From NCBI RefSeq assembly GCF_018390605.1, contig NZ_JAHBGD010000002.1, forward strand, positions 248,001 through 312,000: a stretch of 64,000 nt of DNA, given 5' to 3'. The stretch comes from Ancylobacter defluvii (lineage in GTDB: Bacteria; Pseudomonadota; Alphaproteobacteria; Rhizobiales; Xanthobacteraceae). This document shows, piece after piece, positions 17,104 to 26,253 of this stretch (positions are counted from its first letter, which is position 1; each line of letters starts with the position of its first letter). The notes below the pieces were generated by a model that saw nothing but the letters and a program-made list of their open reading frames with translations, did no database searches and was not told the origin of the DNA. The position numbers were made by a program, and so were the translations under genes.

Positions 17104-17543
17104 GCGTAAATCTCCTCCTCAACGCGTTCCTCCGGCCACAGGGGCTGTATTCAGCCGTGCTGCGATCGGTTTATTATTCTCGTTTTACGTTCGTCTCCGA
17201 CAGCGTGTCACGACCGGCTGGGGGGAGAACAGCCGGAAATCACGGGGGCCCTCGCCCCAAGCTGGCCTACGAAGTGAATTCCGAGGTTTTGGGCCCCGAA
17301 AATTCATTGAAGCCGGAGATGTCACGACCCTAGACCGATTTTGAACAACGCGCAATAAGAACCGCGCCGCCAAAACTCTCTTATTATGATTTTGCTGCAG
17401 CCGCTTATCTTATGCTGCATGTGCGAATTGATGTACTGTATACCAGAGAGGAATACTTGAATTTTCCGTCGATTTCGTCGGATTCCTGCGGAAAATCCAG
17501 CCCCGCAATGCCCTCGGCAGCCCTGAGCCACCCCGCCGGCGGG
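17104..17543 (-). promoter_or_regulatory. xoxF upstream region
   Basis: This 440-base gap contains no credible gene and must hold the xoxF promoter. It is AT-rich between 17340 and 17470. An inverted repeat AATAAGA (17354-17360) / TCTTATT (17379-17385) with an 18-base spacer lies about 250 bases upstream of the start codon. I cannot assign a regulator. Confidence 0.45.
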
Positions 17544-18533
17544 TCACTCCCACTCGAATTCGTGATAGGCGGCGATGGCGTTGCGGGCGTTGAATTCGTC
17601 GAACAGCGCCCAGGAATGCCGCTCCGATTGCCCCGCCCGCTCGGCGGCATCCCCCATCGGGACACCATCTGCGATGAAGCGCCGCACGTCGGCGCGCAGC
17701 ACCTCGAGATAGCCGCGCTCGGCCGCCGCCGCGGCGGGCCAATCGACGCCGGCTGGCCCGTGGCCGGGCACGGCGCGGGCGGCCGGGCGGGCGGCGAGCT
17801 CGTCGAGCACCGCCAGCCAGCCCTTCAGGCTGCCGTCGAGCGTCGGGACATGGCCGACGAACAGCAGGTCGCCGAGAAACCAGGTGCCGCTCGCCGAATC
17901 GCGGATCGTCAGGTCGTTGTCGGTATGGGCGGTCGGGTGCGCCTCGAGTTCGAGCGCCCGTCCGCCGAGGTCGATGGTGAGCCGGCTCTCCACCAGCAGA
18001 TCCGGCAGCACGATCCGCGTGCCCTCCGCCGCCGGCCCGAGCAGGCGCTTCACCTGGTCGAGATAGGTCTCGGCCCGCATGGAAAGCGCCCGCGGCAGCT
18101 TGCGGTGGCCGACGAATCGCACGCCTTCCGCCTCGAACGCGGAATTGCCGAGCACGTGGTCGGGATGCATGTGGGTGTTGATGACATAGCGCAGCGGCCG
18201 GTCGGTGACGCGCCGCGCCGCCTCGCGCAGCCTCATGCCGGCGATATGGCTGTTGCCGGTGTCGATCACCGCCGCCGCCGCGTCGCCGACGACGAGGCCG
18301 ACATTGGCGATGGCGCCGTCATTGTCCGGCGCCATCAGCGCATAGGGAGCACGGTGGACGAAGACGCCGGGCGTGATCTCTTCGAGCGAGATGTCCCCGG
18401 CCGGCGCGGCGAAGGCGCAGCCGCACGTCAGCGTCAGCCCGCCCGCGACGATGCCGCCGGCCGCGAACGCCCCGAAGGCGAGCGCGGTACGGCGGTTCGG
18501 CGCAAGAAACCTCGGCGGGATCACCGTGGCCAT
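17544..18533 (-). CDS. Quinoprotein relay system zinc metallohydrolase
   Basis: The 329-residue protein belongs to the metallo-beta-lactamase fold, with the zinc motif THMHPDH at about residues 142-148 and a further histidine in PTAHTDND, plus PGHGP. The N terminus has a signal-like hydrophobic region with cysteines (GGLTLTCGCAFA). This SoxH-related family accompanies PQQ dehydrogenases and cytochromes and is presumed periplasmic; its substrate is unknown. The ATG at 18533 with GAGG upstream was chosen over a low-complexity extension. It precedes xoxF on the same strand. Confidence 0.88.
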   Translation of the reverse strand: MATVIPPRFLAPNRRTALAFGAFAAGGIVAGGLTLTCGCAFAAPAGDISLEEITPGVFVHRAPYALMAPDNDGAIANVGLVVGDAAAAVIDTGNSHIAGMRLREAARRVTDRPLRYVINTHMHPDHVLGNSAFEAEGVRFVGHRKLPRALSMRAETYLDQVKRLLGPAAEGTRIVLPDLLVESRLTIDLGGRALELEAHPTAHTDNDLTIRDSASGTWFLGDLLFVGHVPTLDGSLKGWLAVLDELAARPAARAVPGHGPAGVDWPAAAAAERGYLEVLRADVRRFIADGVPMGDAAERAGQSERHSWALFDEFNARNAIAAYHEFEWE

Positions 18534-18725
18534 CGGCTTGCCACCTCGCCTCCCCTGTCCTCGCCGCGCGCCCGCTCCGGGAGGCAACCCACGGGCGCCA
18601 GCCATCCGCACCGGCCCGACGGGTCGGTTACGGCAGATCAGGCAGCCCGCAAGGGTCGCGGAGCCGCCATCACGGCTTCACAAGGTATACCCCCCGGCCG
18701 GCAGCGCCGATCGGGGCGGCTCCCG

Positions 18726-19124
18726 TCAGGGCTTCTTGGCGCCGCTGGCGTCGAACTGCGAGAGAAAGGCGATCAGGTCGTTGCGATCGTCTTCCTTCGG
18801 CAGGCCAGCGAACACCATCTTCACCCCCGGCATGGCCTGGCGCGGATTGGCGAGATAGGTGCTGAGCTGCTCGGCGGTCCAGGTGTCGCCCTTGGCGCCG
18901 TGCTCCTTGAGCGTGTCGGAATAGTTGAACCCTTCCACCGCGCCCATCTTGCGGCCGACGATGCCATTCAGCTCGGGGCCCACCTTGTTCTTGGCGCCCT
19001 CGCCCACCGCATGGCAGGCCATGCATTTCTTGAAAACATTGGCGCCCTTGGTGGCGTCGCCATCGGCGAGCGCGGCGGTGGAGCCGAGGGCGGCAAGGAC
19101 GGCAGCGGCGAGAAGACGGTTCAT
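18726..19124 (-). CDS. Class I c-type cytochrome
   Basis: The 132-residue periplasmic protein has a signal peptide ending ALA-D (residue 20), the haem motif KKCMACHAVGEG, KVGPELNGIVGRK and an axial methionine in QAMPGVKM. This is the c2/c550 pattern, often the carrier that takes electrons from XoxG-type cytochromes to the terminal oxidase. AGGAAGG precedes the ATG. It lies upstream of the metallohydrolase and xoxF on the same strand, so a role in methanol electron transport is likely. Confidence 0.92.
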   Translation of the reverse strand: MNRLLAAAVLAALGSTAALADGDATKGANVFKKCMACHAVGEGAKNKVGPELNGIVGRKMGAVEGFNYSDTLKEHGAKGDTWTAEQLSTYLANPRQAMPGVKMVFAGLPKEDDRNDLIAFLSQFDASGAKKP

Positions 19125-19333
19125 CGGATTCCTTCCTAAGTGCTTGTCATTGAACGGCGCCGTCAGATGCGGCACTTGACCCGGTTGCAGCTTAGCGCCT
19201 TGCCTGGAACGATCCTAGACTAAGGATGGTTCACGTCGCCGGCAGGCACTCGACAATTCGCCGCATATCCCTCCGTCAGCCGGTTGCACCTAGGTGCGGC
19301 ACGGCGTCACGCAGGTGGATGCGGCGGCGTTTC

Positions 19334-20128
19334 CTAGAGCACCAGCACCTCGCCCAGCCCGCCCTGGAGCCGGTCGCCGACCAGCCGGCGCGCCCGGACG
19401 GCGGTGCCGATAAGCGCCGCGAGGTCGGGGACGCGGCGGGCCATCAGCCGCAGCGCCACCAGATCATGGGTGCCGGTATCGGCGAATCCCTCGGCGAGCG
19501 CGGGCACCGCGCGCACGATCAGCGTGCCGCGCTTCATGCCCCGCCCGGCCCCCGCGCCGAACCCGCCGGCCACCGCCAGCGTGCCGGCGATCATGTCGGT
19601 CGCCGCCTCGGCACCGACGGCACCTTCAACGAGGATCAGCCCGCCGCGCTGCCGCTCGCCGGCACGCGCCCCGGCATTGCCACGGATGACCACGACGCCG
19701 CCGGCCATGCCGCGCCGCGCGCCGGAAGGCGCCGCGCCCAGCCGCGCCCCGGCATTGCCGCCGAGCTCGATCCGGCCGCCGGTCATGCCGGCCGCCAGCT
19801 CGTCGCCGGCATCACCGGCGATTCGCAGCAATCCGCCCGCCATGCCGCGCCCGGCATGGGCGCCGACCGCGCCCTCGACGACGATCTCGCCGGCGTCCAA
19901 GCCGGCGCCGACGCCGTCGAGCCGGGCATCGCCGGCCTCGATCACCAGCCGTCCCTCGCCGCCGGCGCGCACCGCGAACAGTTCGCCCAGCGCCACGAGG
20001 CGGCCGCCATGGGGCCGCTCGATCGCCTCCACCTCGCCCGGCGCCTTGCCGGCGAGGGCGGAGGGCGTCAGCCCGCCAAGGTCGAGCCGCGCGGCGAGCG
20101 GCGTCTTCAGCCGCAGCACCATGCTCAT
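19334..20128 (-). CDS. fhcC: Formylmethanofuran dehydrogenase/hydrolase complex subunit C
   Basis: FhcC is a subunit of the formyltransferase/hydrolase complex that releases formate from formyl-H4MPT. The 264-residue protein consists largely of GxxGxxxxGG-type repeats (GMAGGLLRIAGDAGDELAAG, GMTGGRIELGGNAG, GMAGGVVVIRGNAGA) forming the beta-helix typical of FwdC/GltB C-terminal domains. The start overlaps the fhcD stop as ATGA. It is last in the fhcBADC order seen in other methylotrophs. Confidence 0.95.
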   Translation of the reverse strand: MSMVLRLKTPLAARLDLGGLTPSALAGKAPGEVEAIERPHGGRLVALGELFAVRAGGEGRLVIEAGDARLDGVGAGLDAGEIVVEGAVGAHAGRGMAGGLLRIAGDAGDELAAGMTGGRIELGGNAGARLGAAPSGARRGMAGGVVVIRGNAGARAGERQRGGLILVEGAVGAEAATDMIAGTLAVAGGFGAGAGRGMKRGTLIVRAVPALAEGFADTGTHDLVALRLMARRVPDLAALIGTAVRARRLVGDRLQGGLGEVLVL

Positions 20129-21045
20129 GCGCCGCCTCCCATGATGTCGCGCAGCTTGAAGTGGAACGGGCCGAGATTGCCGCCGTAATTGCCGGCATCG
20201 ATCGCGACCACCCCGCCGGCGCCGCCGACCGCGCACACCGCCTCGATGCCGACCTTGGTCGCCGCGGCCACCGCGTCGAAGCTCACGCCATCGATGACGA
20301 TCTCCATCACGCTGCCGACCTCGTCGGGCAGCGCCGAGGCCGCCACCCCGCGCAGGGTCGGGCAATAGGCATCGTTGCTGGAGGCGAACAGCGCCTTGTA
20401 TTTCGAGCCGACCTTGGAGCCTGAGCGCACCACCCCGCCGGGGAACGGCAGGATGACGCCTTCCACCGCGCTCATCGCCTTCACCGCCTGCTCGGCGGCA
20501 TAAAGCGCCTGCGGCCGCGAGCGGGCGAGAATCAGGATGTTGCCGCCGCCGACGCCTTCCACCGAGCCGGTGTCCTCGTCGCAGACGAACTCGCCATCCA
20601 TCACCGGCAGCCGCCAGAAGCGCTCCGCCCTGCCATCGGCCCCCGCGAACTTCTTCGATATCTGGTAGCCATCGGCGAAGTAGCGGATGGTCTTGGCCAG
20701 CGGCACCCTTTTGCCGCCCTCCACGCCGGCATAGCAGGCGGTGGTCGGGCAGGTGAGGATGCATTGGCCGAGCCGCAGCGGCACCACGGTCTTCAGCCCT
20801 TTGAAATCCATGGCGAAAATCAGGATCGCCACCCCCGGCCGCCCGTCCGGCGTGTCCTCGGGCGCGATCACCCGCTCCACCCCGGCCTCGCAACCGCAGC
20901 CGATCACCGAGGTGGCGAAGCCGGTGGTGACGCGTGCCGCCGTCATCGCCCAGTCCGGGGTGTCGGCGGTGATGATCAGCCTTGTGCCCACCATCGGGAA
21001 GGCCTCGGCGAAACTGTCGCGGATCTCGACGCCGTTGATGATCAC
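20125..21045 (-). CDS. fhcD: Formylmethanofuran:tetrahydromethanopterin formyltransferase
   Basis: FhcD transfers the formyl group between H4MPT and the methanofuran-like carrier within the Fhc complex. The 306-residue product has family segments INGVEIRDSFAEAF, ITADTPDWAMTAA, TSVIGCGCEAG, LTCPTTACYAG and a C-terminal GGNLGPFHFKL. I chose the GTG at 21045, which overlaps the fhcA stop as GTGA and has GGGAGG upstream. A longer TTG start is less likely. Confidence 0.96.
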   Translation of the reverse strand: MIINGVEIRDSFAEAFPMVGTRLIITADTPDWAMTAARVTTGFATSVIGCGCEAGVERVIAPEDTPDGRPGVAILIFAMDFKGLKTVVPLRLGQCILTCPTTACYAGVEGGKRVPLAKTIRYFADGYQISKKFAGADGRAERFWRLPVMDGEFVCDEDTGSVEGVGGGNILILARSRPQALYAAEQAVKAMSAVEGVILPFPGGVVRSGSKVGSKYKALFASSNDAYCPTLRGVAASALPDEVGSVMEIVIDGVSFDAVAAATKVGIEAVCAVGGAGGVVAIDAGNYGGNLGPFHFKLRDIMGGGA

Positions 21046-22712
21046 GACGCACCTCCCACGCAATTCAGCACGCTCGGCCCGCGCCCGCCGCGAAGCTCGC
21101 CGTCGGCAATGGCGAAATGCTTGGCCTTCAGCCCCACCGTCTGGTCGAACCAGGCGTCGAGCTTGCCCTCGATCGCGCTGTCGAAATCGGTGCGCACCAC
21201 ATGGGTGGTGCCCGGCGCCAGATCGACCACCTCGCCATCCCTGACGATCAGCCGGCCATCCTTGAACACCAGCCGGGCCCTGGAGAACATCGCCTCGCGG
21301 TCGGCATCCTCGTCATGCACGGCGATGTCGGCCACCGCGCCCGGCGCCAGATGCCCCTTGTCGGTCAGCCCGAGAATGCGCGCCGGCGCCGCCCGCGTCA
21401 GTATGGCGATCTCCTCCAGCGAATATTCGCGGGTGATCTGCGCCAGCAGCGTGTGCGCCTGCGCCGCCTTGTTCAGCGTCGCCAGCTGGGCGTTGCGGAA
21501 GTCGCGGTCCATCAGCAGCCGGATCAGGTGCGGATAGGTGGTGAACGGCCCGCCATTGGGATGGTCGGTGGTCAGGAAGATCCGCCACGGATCTTCCACC
21601 AGCAGGAACAGCTCCAGCCCGATCGCCCATTGCAGCGCATTGACGAAATTCTTGTCGCGATACTCGAACGGCACCACGCCGCAGCCGGCATCGAGCTCGA
21701 TGTCCATGCCGATCGACTTCTTCGGCGAGGCGAAGCCGCGATTGCGATACTGCGCCATGTAGTCGGCCGAAGCGGTCACCGTCTGGCCGAACATCACCTG
21801 CCCGACATCCACCGAGATGTTCGGGTTGGCGTTGACCATCGCGGCGATGCGCGCCGCCGAGGAGGAGAAGCGGCGGTCGCCCTCGGTGCCGTAGGAATGG
21901 AACTGCAGATGCGTCAGATGCAGCCGCCGGCCCTCGGTGGCGGCGATGGTGGCGAGCGTGGTCTCGTCATTGCCGGGCACGCCGAGATTGCAGCCATGCA
22001 GATGGATCGGGTGCGGCACGCCGAGCTCGGTCACCGCGCGGATCAGCGTGGTCAGCACGTTGCGCGGCGTCACAGGATAGTGCGGGTTCGCCTCGTCAAG
22101 GTTGAGCGAGCGGGCGTTGAACTTGAAGGCGTTGATGCCGCCCGGATTGACGATCTTGATCGCGAAGGCCTGCGTCGCCTTCAGCATCCAGCCGACATAG
22201 GCGTTGATCTCCTCCTGCGGCGCGCCGGCCGCGATCAGCCGCAGGATGAAGTCGTCATTGCCGAGCACCAGATAGGCGCCGGTGTCGAGATTGGGGATAT
22301 CCGCCATCTCCAGATGCGCGGAGCGCGCATTCGAACCCAGCATCGCCGGCTCGAACACCGTGGTGTAGCCGAGTTCGGCATAACGGCAGCCGGTGGCGTG
22401 GGCGGTCGGCACCGCCCGCCCACCGCCGCAGCCGCAAAAGCTGCCGGAAAACTGCGGCAAGGCCGGCTCGGGATAGGCCCGCCGGTCCTCCTGCATCAGC
22501 AGCCGGGCGAGGTTCATCTTGCCGCCGGCGATGTGGCTGTGCAGGTCGATGCCGCCCGCCATCACGATGGCGCCGCCGAGATCGTATTCGGCATCGGCCT
22601 TCTCGCGCGTCGCCGCGACGACGCGTCCGTCGAGAAACTCGACGTCGCGCGCCACGGCGTTCTCGCCGTTCGCCGGGTCGAGCACCCGCCCGCCTCTCAG
22701 CCTGATACGCAT
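21042..22712 (-). CDS. fhcA: Formylmethanofuran dehydrogenase/hydrolase complex subunit A
   Basis: FhcA is the amidohydrolase-like subunit that hydrolyses the formyl-carrier to formate. The 556-residue protein has the metal-site motifs GGIDLHSHIAGGKMN near residue 53, HLHGCNLG, LHLTHLQFHSYG and TTDHPNGGPF of the family. A GGGAGG lies upstream of the ATG. It overlaps fhcD and lies 90 bases after fhcB. This is the cytoplasmic formate-producing end of the H4MPT pathway. Confidence 0.96.
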   Translation of the reverse strand: MRIRLRGGRVLDPANGENAVARDVEFLDGRVVAATREKADAEYDLGGAIVMAGGIDLHSHIAGGKMNLARLLMQEDRRAYPEPALPQFSGSFCGCGGGRAVPTAHATGCRYAELGYTTVFEPAMLGSNARSAHLEMADIPNLDTGAYLVLGNDDFILRLIAAGAPQEEINAYVGWMLKATQAFAIKIVNPGGINAFKFNARSLNLDEANPHYPVTPRNVLTTLIRAVTELGVPHPIHLHGCNLGVPGNDETTLATIAATEGRRLHLTHLQFHSYGTEGDRRFSSSAARIAAMVNANPNISVDVGQVMFGQTVTASADYMAQYRNRGFASPKKSIGMDIELDAGCGVVPFEYRDKNFVNALQWAIGLELFLLVEDPWRIFLTTDHPNGGPFTTYPHLIRLLMDRDFRNAQLATLNKAAQAHTLLAQITREYSLEEIAILTRAAPARILGLTDKGHLAPGAVADIAVHDEDADREAMFSRARLVFKDGRLIVRDGEVVDLAPGTTHVVRTDFDSAIEGKLDAWFDQTVGLKAKHFAIADGELRGGRGPSVLNCVGGAS

Positions 22713-22801
22713 TTCATCCCCTCCCGCTCGGAGTCCCTGCCCCGCCGGCGCGAACGCCGGGCGGAAAGCGGGACTCTCGGTTGAACGGCCGGGACCAGCC
22801 C

Positions 22802-24049
22802 CTAGCGGGCGGGCACCAGCCGGCGCACAGCCTCGGCGACGCTGGGGAGCGTCGCGACGCGCAAGGCGCCGAGCGGCAGGCTTACAATTGAATCCATTCT
22901 GAACACGGTACCGGCGTGGTCAACACCCGGCGTGCCCACCGGGATGAAGACATCCGGCGGCGTGGCGAATTCGGTATCCGGATGGCCGATGACGATCACC
23001 GGTCCGTCGAATTCCGGCGGCGGCTCCGGCCGGAACGCCGACACCCAGACCAGCAGGTCGGCATCGCCCAGCGCCGCCTCGGTGGCGTAGAGCGCCGGGT
23101 CGTGCTCGGAGCCATCGCCGCGGATCGCCGTGCGCAGCGGATAGCCGAGCCGCCACAGCAGCAGCTGGTTGATCCCGATGATGTTGTCACGGCCGCCCAG
23201 CGGGAACACCCCCGCCCGCGTCGTCGCGTTCAGCGCGTCGATGAGCCGCGTCGCCCGCTCCGCCACCAGGTCGGCCCGCTCGAGCGACGCGGCGTTCCAG
23301 GTCGCCACCGCATAGGCCGCGCCTTTCAGCGCCGCCGCCGCTTCCGCCAGCGCCTCCGCCGCCACCCCGCCGAAGGAGGAGCCGCGCGGCGGCGGGCCGG
23401 CCACCAGCTGCGCCAGCGCCGACAGCGCTGCGACCGGATCCCCGTCCGCGTCCCCCGCCGCCAGTTCCGTCACCCGGGCCGCGCCGAGCTGCCGGCGGGC
23501 CTGCGCCCCGAGGGCGCCGCCGAGGACGATCACGTGGCGGGAGGCCGCGAACAGCGCCTGCCCCGGCAGGGCCCGCTCGAAGAAGCGGCCGAAAGCCGCC
23601 GTGGGATCCTCGCCGATCACCAGCAGCACGTCGCAGCGGTTGCGGACCTCCGCCAGTGTCGTCGACAGCCAGCCGGTGCGCTGCGCCGCCGCATAGTTGG
23701 CAAACAATCCACCGGATGCCGCGTGATCCAGCACCCCGCCGGTACGGGCGGCGAGGTCGAGAATGGCGCGACCACCCTCGACATCGGCACCGAGTCCGGC
23801 GAACACCGGCGCCCGCGCCGATCCGAGGAGGATTCTGGCCTGATCGTACACCTCACCGGACGCCGGACCGATGCCGGCGCCGGTATCCAGGCGCCGCAAA
23901 AGACGCGCCGCTTCCGGGCATACCGAAGCCGTCGGCCGCACGTCGCGTCCCGTCACCTCGACCACCAGGTCGTCGCAGCCGAGCCCGCAAAAGCCGCAGA
24001 CCACGTCGTTCACAACAAGCGGAGCACCCGCGCTGATTTCACCGTTCAT
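22802..24049 (-). CDS. fhcB: Formylmethanofuran dehydrogenase/hydrolase complex subunit B
   Basis: The 415-residue protein resembles molybdopterin oxidoreductases: an N-terminal cysteine cluster (VCGFCGLGCDDL, later VCPEAARL) and segments such as GRDNIIGINQLLLW and HAGTVFRMDSIVSLP. In methylotrophs FhcB is thought to be structural and to lack redox activity, unlike archaeal FwdB. The ATG at 24049 is preferred; a TTG four codons upstream overlaps the preceding stop and cannot be excluded. It opens the fhcBADC group. Confidence 0.93.
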   Translation of the reverse strand: MNGEISAGAPLVVNDVVCGFCGLGCDDLVVEVTGRDVRPTASVCPEAARLLRRLDTGAGIGPASGEVYDQARILLGSARAPVFAGLGADVEGGRAILDLAARTGGVLDHAASGGLFANYAAAQRTGWLSTTLAEVRNRCDVLLVIGEDPTAAFGRFFERALPGQALFAASRHVIVLGGALGAQARRQLGAARVTELAAGDADGDPVAALSALAQLVAGPPPRGSSFGGVAAEALAEAAAALKGAAYAVATWNAASLERADLVAERATRLIDALNATTRAGVFPLGGRDNIIGINQLLLWRLGYPLRTAIRGDGSEHDPALYATEAALGDADLLVWVSAFRPEPPPEFDGPVIVIGHPDTEFATPPDVFIPVGTPGVDHAGTVFRMDSIVSLPLGALRVATLPSVAEAVRRLVPAR

Positions 24050-24057
24050 CGCTGCGC

Positions 24058-24438
24058 TCAATCATGCTTGATGTAAGCAAAACGGAGATCGCCCTCCGGC
24101 GTTCCCGCCAGGGCGCTCCCCTCTTCCGAACCCGGACGCCAGGAGAGGAATTCCTCAATCTTCCTAGCCAGTTGGAAGTCACGTTCGGTCACGCCCTTGG
24201 CGTCATGGCTCATCAGCCGCACCTCCACCCAGGCATAGGAGGCGGTGAGGTCCGGATGATGCCACGCCGCCTCGGCAAGGTGGCCGACGGCATTGATCAC
24301 CATCAGCGTGCCCTTCCAGCTCGAAGTGCGATAGGTCCGCCGGATCCATCCGTTCTCCAGCCGCCACTTGGGCAGCTCGATCTTCAGACGCTCCTCTATC
24401 TCCTTGTCGGAGAATGTCTTTTTAGGATCGACCGCCAT
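24058..24438 (-). CDS. Pterin-4a-carbinolamine dehydratase-like protein
   Basis: The 126-residue protein keeps the active-site pattern of the DCoH family: EAAWHHPDLTASYAWVEV and LMSHDAKGVTERDFQLARKIE. The ATG has GGGAGG 12 bases upstream; the longer in-frame start is rejected. Homologues recur in H4MPT gene clusters, where they are suspected to act on the pterin cofactor, though the natural substrate is not established. Its stop lies nine bases before fhcB. Confidence 0.87.
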   Translation of the reverse strand: MAVDPKKTFSDKEIEERLKIELPKWRLENGWIRRTYRTSSWKGTLMVINAVGHLAEAAWHHPDLTASYAWVEVRLMSHDAKGVTERDFQLARKIEEFLSWRPGSEEGSALAGTPEGDLRFAYIKHD

Positions 24439-24593
24439 CGCGTCTCGTCCTCCCGGTCTTCCGGTCCGTTCTGTCGCGAACCGATTTTCCGATTCGGTAC
24501 CATGCCGGAGGCCGTCGCCGCAAACCTTCTTCCACTCAGTTCCGCTTGTCGGCGAAAGCCGGCTGGTTTTACCATGGCTGTGAGGAAACGCTC

Positions 24594-25184
24594 GTGAACG
24601 GCACAACGCTCAGCTTCGAGGCGGCACACGAGACCGGTCGGAATACAGCGGTGCGCGTCACCGCGCCGACCCGTCTGCGCCTTGGATTCGTCGCCGTCGC
24701 GGGAAGGCTGGACCGGCGGTTCGGCATCACACCCGAACGGCCTGCGCTCCCGGCCGGCCTCAAGCCCCGCACCTGCGGACCGGATGCCGCTCGGGCGCAG
24801 GTGACGGTCGAAAATGCCGCACGTCGGCTCAGCCCGTGCCGTCGGGCGCCGTTCGACAAGAAAACCTGCGGCATTTCGGCAAAGCCGCTGGAGAAATGCA
24901 GAGAATTCTTGGCGAGCACTAGGCAGCTATACACGGTCGCCGCTATAGGAAACGTCGGCTCGCCAAGCTGGTGCCATGTCTCGCCGATACCGGAATTGCC
25001 GGCGTCGGCCTGGGCTCCTGGGACCCCACCGGCTTTGCCTTCATCGGCACGCCGGAAGCGGCCGAGAGACTGACGACCGAGGCTCGCGCGGCACCGCGCG
25101 TCGCCTCCTTTGGCCTTCGACTGCTTGCGCGGCAGCAATGCCGGGGCGCGGATCGAACGGCTTGCCTGCGACGAGCAGCGCTGA
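24594..25184 (+). pseudogene. mptG: Decayed beta-ribofuranosylaminobenzene 5'-phosphate synthase
   Basis: The N-terminal part reads, from a GTG at 24594 with GAGGAAA upstream, VRVTAPTRLRLGFVAVAG then LDRRFG and DAARAQVTVENAARRL, the GHMP-like start of beta-RFAP synthase. About 90 residues of the middle are missing. The C-terminal motif (ADTGIAGVGLGSWDPTGFAF, then AAERLTTEA) appears in a different frame at about 24970-25095. After LRLL the frame shifts again to give RGSNAGARIERLACDEQR and a stop at 25182-25184. Two frameshifts plus an internal loss make 591 bases where about 980 are normal. The enzyme commits to H4MPT synthesis, so an intact copy would be needed elsewhere. Confidence 0.8.
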
Positions 25185-25273
25185 GCGGCGGATTGGCAGA
25201 AGCCCGCGTCGCTATTCCTCTCTCCCGATCAGAGGCCGCAACGGCCCGATTCTACCTAGGAGAATGAAACGCC

Positions 25274-26170
25274 ATGGCGGACATAGCGCCGATTCTTCAC
25301 ATCGTCTCGCCGCTCCGGCACGTCAGCCCCTTCGACGTGAACATGGCCGTCGATGCCGGTTATACGACCATCCTGCCCTATTCCGGGGTGAAGCTGGAGG
25401 AGATCGTCGATCTGACGCAGGACATGATGTTCTCGCGTCCGCCGGATCATGCCTCCCGCACCGGCCTGTTCATCGGCGGCAAGGACGCCAGCCTCGCGCT
25501 CGACATGGCCAAGGAAGTCCGCTCGGCGCTGTTCCCGCCGTTCCAGATCTCCGTCTTCGTCGATCCGGCCGGCTCCTTCACCACCGCGGCGGCGATGATC
25601 GCCGAGGTCGAGCGCAAGCTGCGCGGGCGGCGGTCGGGCGGCCTCAAGGGAGCCAAGGTGCAGGTCTACGGCGCCACCGGCGTCGTGGGTGGCATCGCCG
25701 CGGTCATCGCCGCCCAGGCGGGCGCCGAGGTGACGCTCGTCAGCCATCGCGACATCGATACCGTCCGCTTGAAGGCGGCGGATTTCAAGGTCCGCTTCAA
25801 CGTCGATCTCCTGAGCGCCGTGGCGCGGGACGACAGCGAGAAGCTGAAGCTGCTCCCCGAGGCGGAGGTGGTGCTCGCCTGCGGCAAGGCCGGCGTGCAG
25901 ATCCTCACCGCCGATCATCTCGCCGAGGCGCATGGGCTGCTGGTGGCGGCCGATGTCAACGCCGTGCCGCCCTCGGGCATCGCCGGCATCGACGCGCTCG
26001 ACGATGGCAAGCCGATCGGCGGCGGCGCGCTCGGCATCGGCGCTCTTGCCATCGGTCACCTGAAATACCGCGTGCAGCATGAGTTGCTGAAGCGGATGCG
26101 CGCGACCGACACGGCACTGACCATTGGATTTGAAGATGCCTTCGAGCTCGCCCGGTCGCTCGCCATCTAG
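25274..26170 (+). CDS. mtdB: NAD(P)-dependent methylene-tetrahydromethanopterin dehydrogenase
   Basis: MtdB oxidises methylene-H4MPT to methenyl-H4MPT with NAD(P) in the cytoplasm. The 298-residue product has the family segments SPFDVNMAVDAGYTTILPY and FSRPPDHASRTGLFIGGKD. The nucleotide-binding fingerprint VYGATGVVGGIAAVIAAQAG is at about residues 132-151, and ADVNAVPPSGIAGI follows. Ribosome site GGAG lies 12 bases upstream. It sits 90 bases after the decayed mptG and is followed by mch. Confidence 0.96.
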   Translation: MADIAPILHIVSPLRHVSPFDVNMAVDAGYTTILPYSGVKLEEIVDLTQDMMFSRPPDHASRTGLFIGGKDASLALDMAKEVRSALFPPFQISVFVDPAGSFTTAAAMIAEVERKLRGRRSGGLKGAKVQVYGATGVVGGIAAVIAAQAGAEVTLVSHRDIDTVRLKAADFKVRFNVDLLSAVARDDSEKLKLLPEAEVVLACGKAGVQILTADHLAEAHGLLVAADVNAVPPSGIAGIDALDDGKPIGGGALGIGALAIGHLKYRVQHELLKRMRATDTALTIGFEDAFELARSLAI

Positions 26171-26253
26171 CGATTGGACATTGCCGCCTCGCTGGGCCAG
26201 CAGGCGGACACACAAATAAACGAGCCGAAGCGTCGCCTAAGAGGGAGAGAAAC

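Noticed and set aside
19334-21052. A 572-codon frame that appears to extend fhcC upstream
   Set aside because: The extension is fhcD read in another frame; fhcC starts at 20128 with an ATGA overlap.
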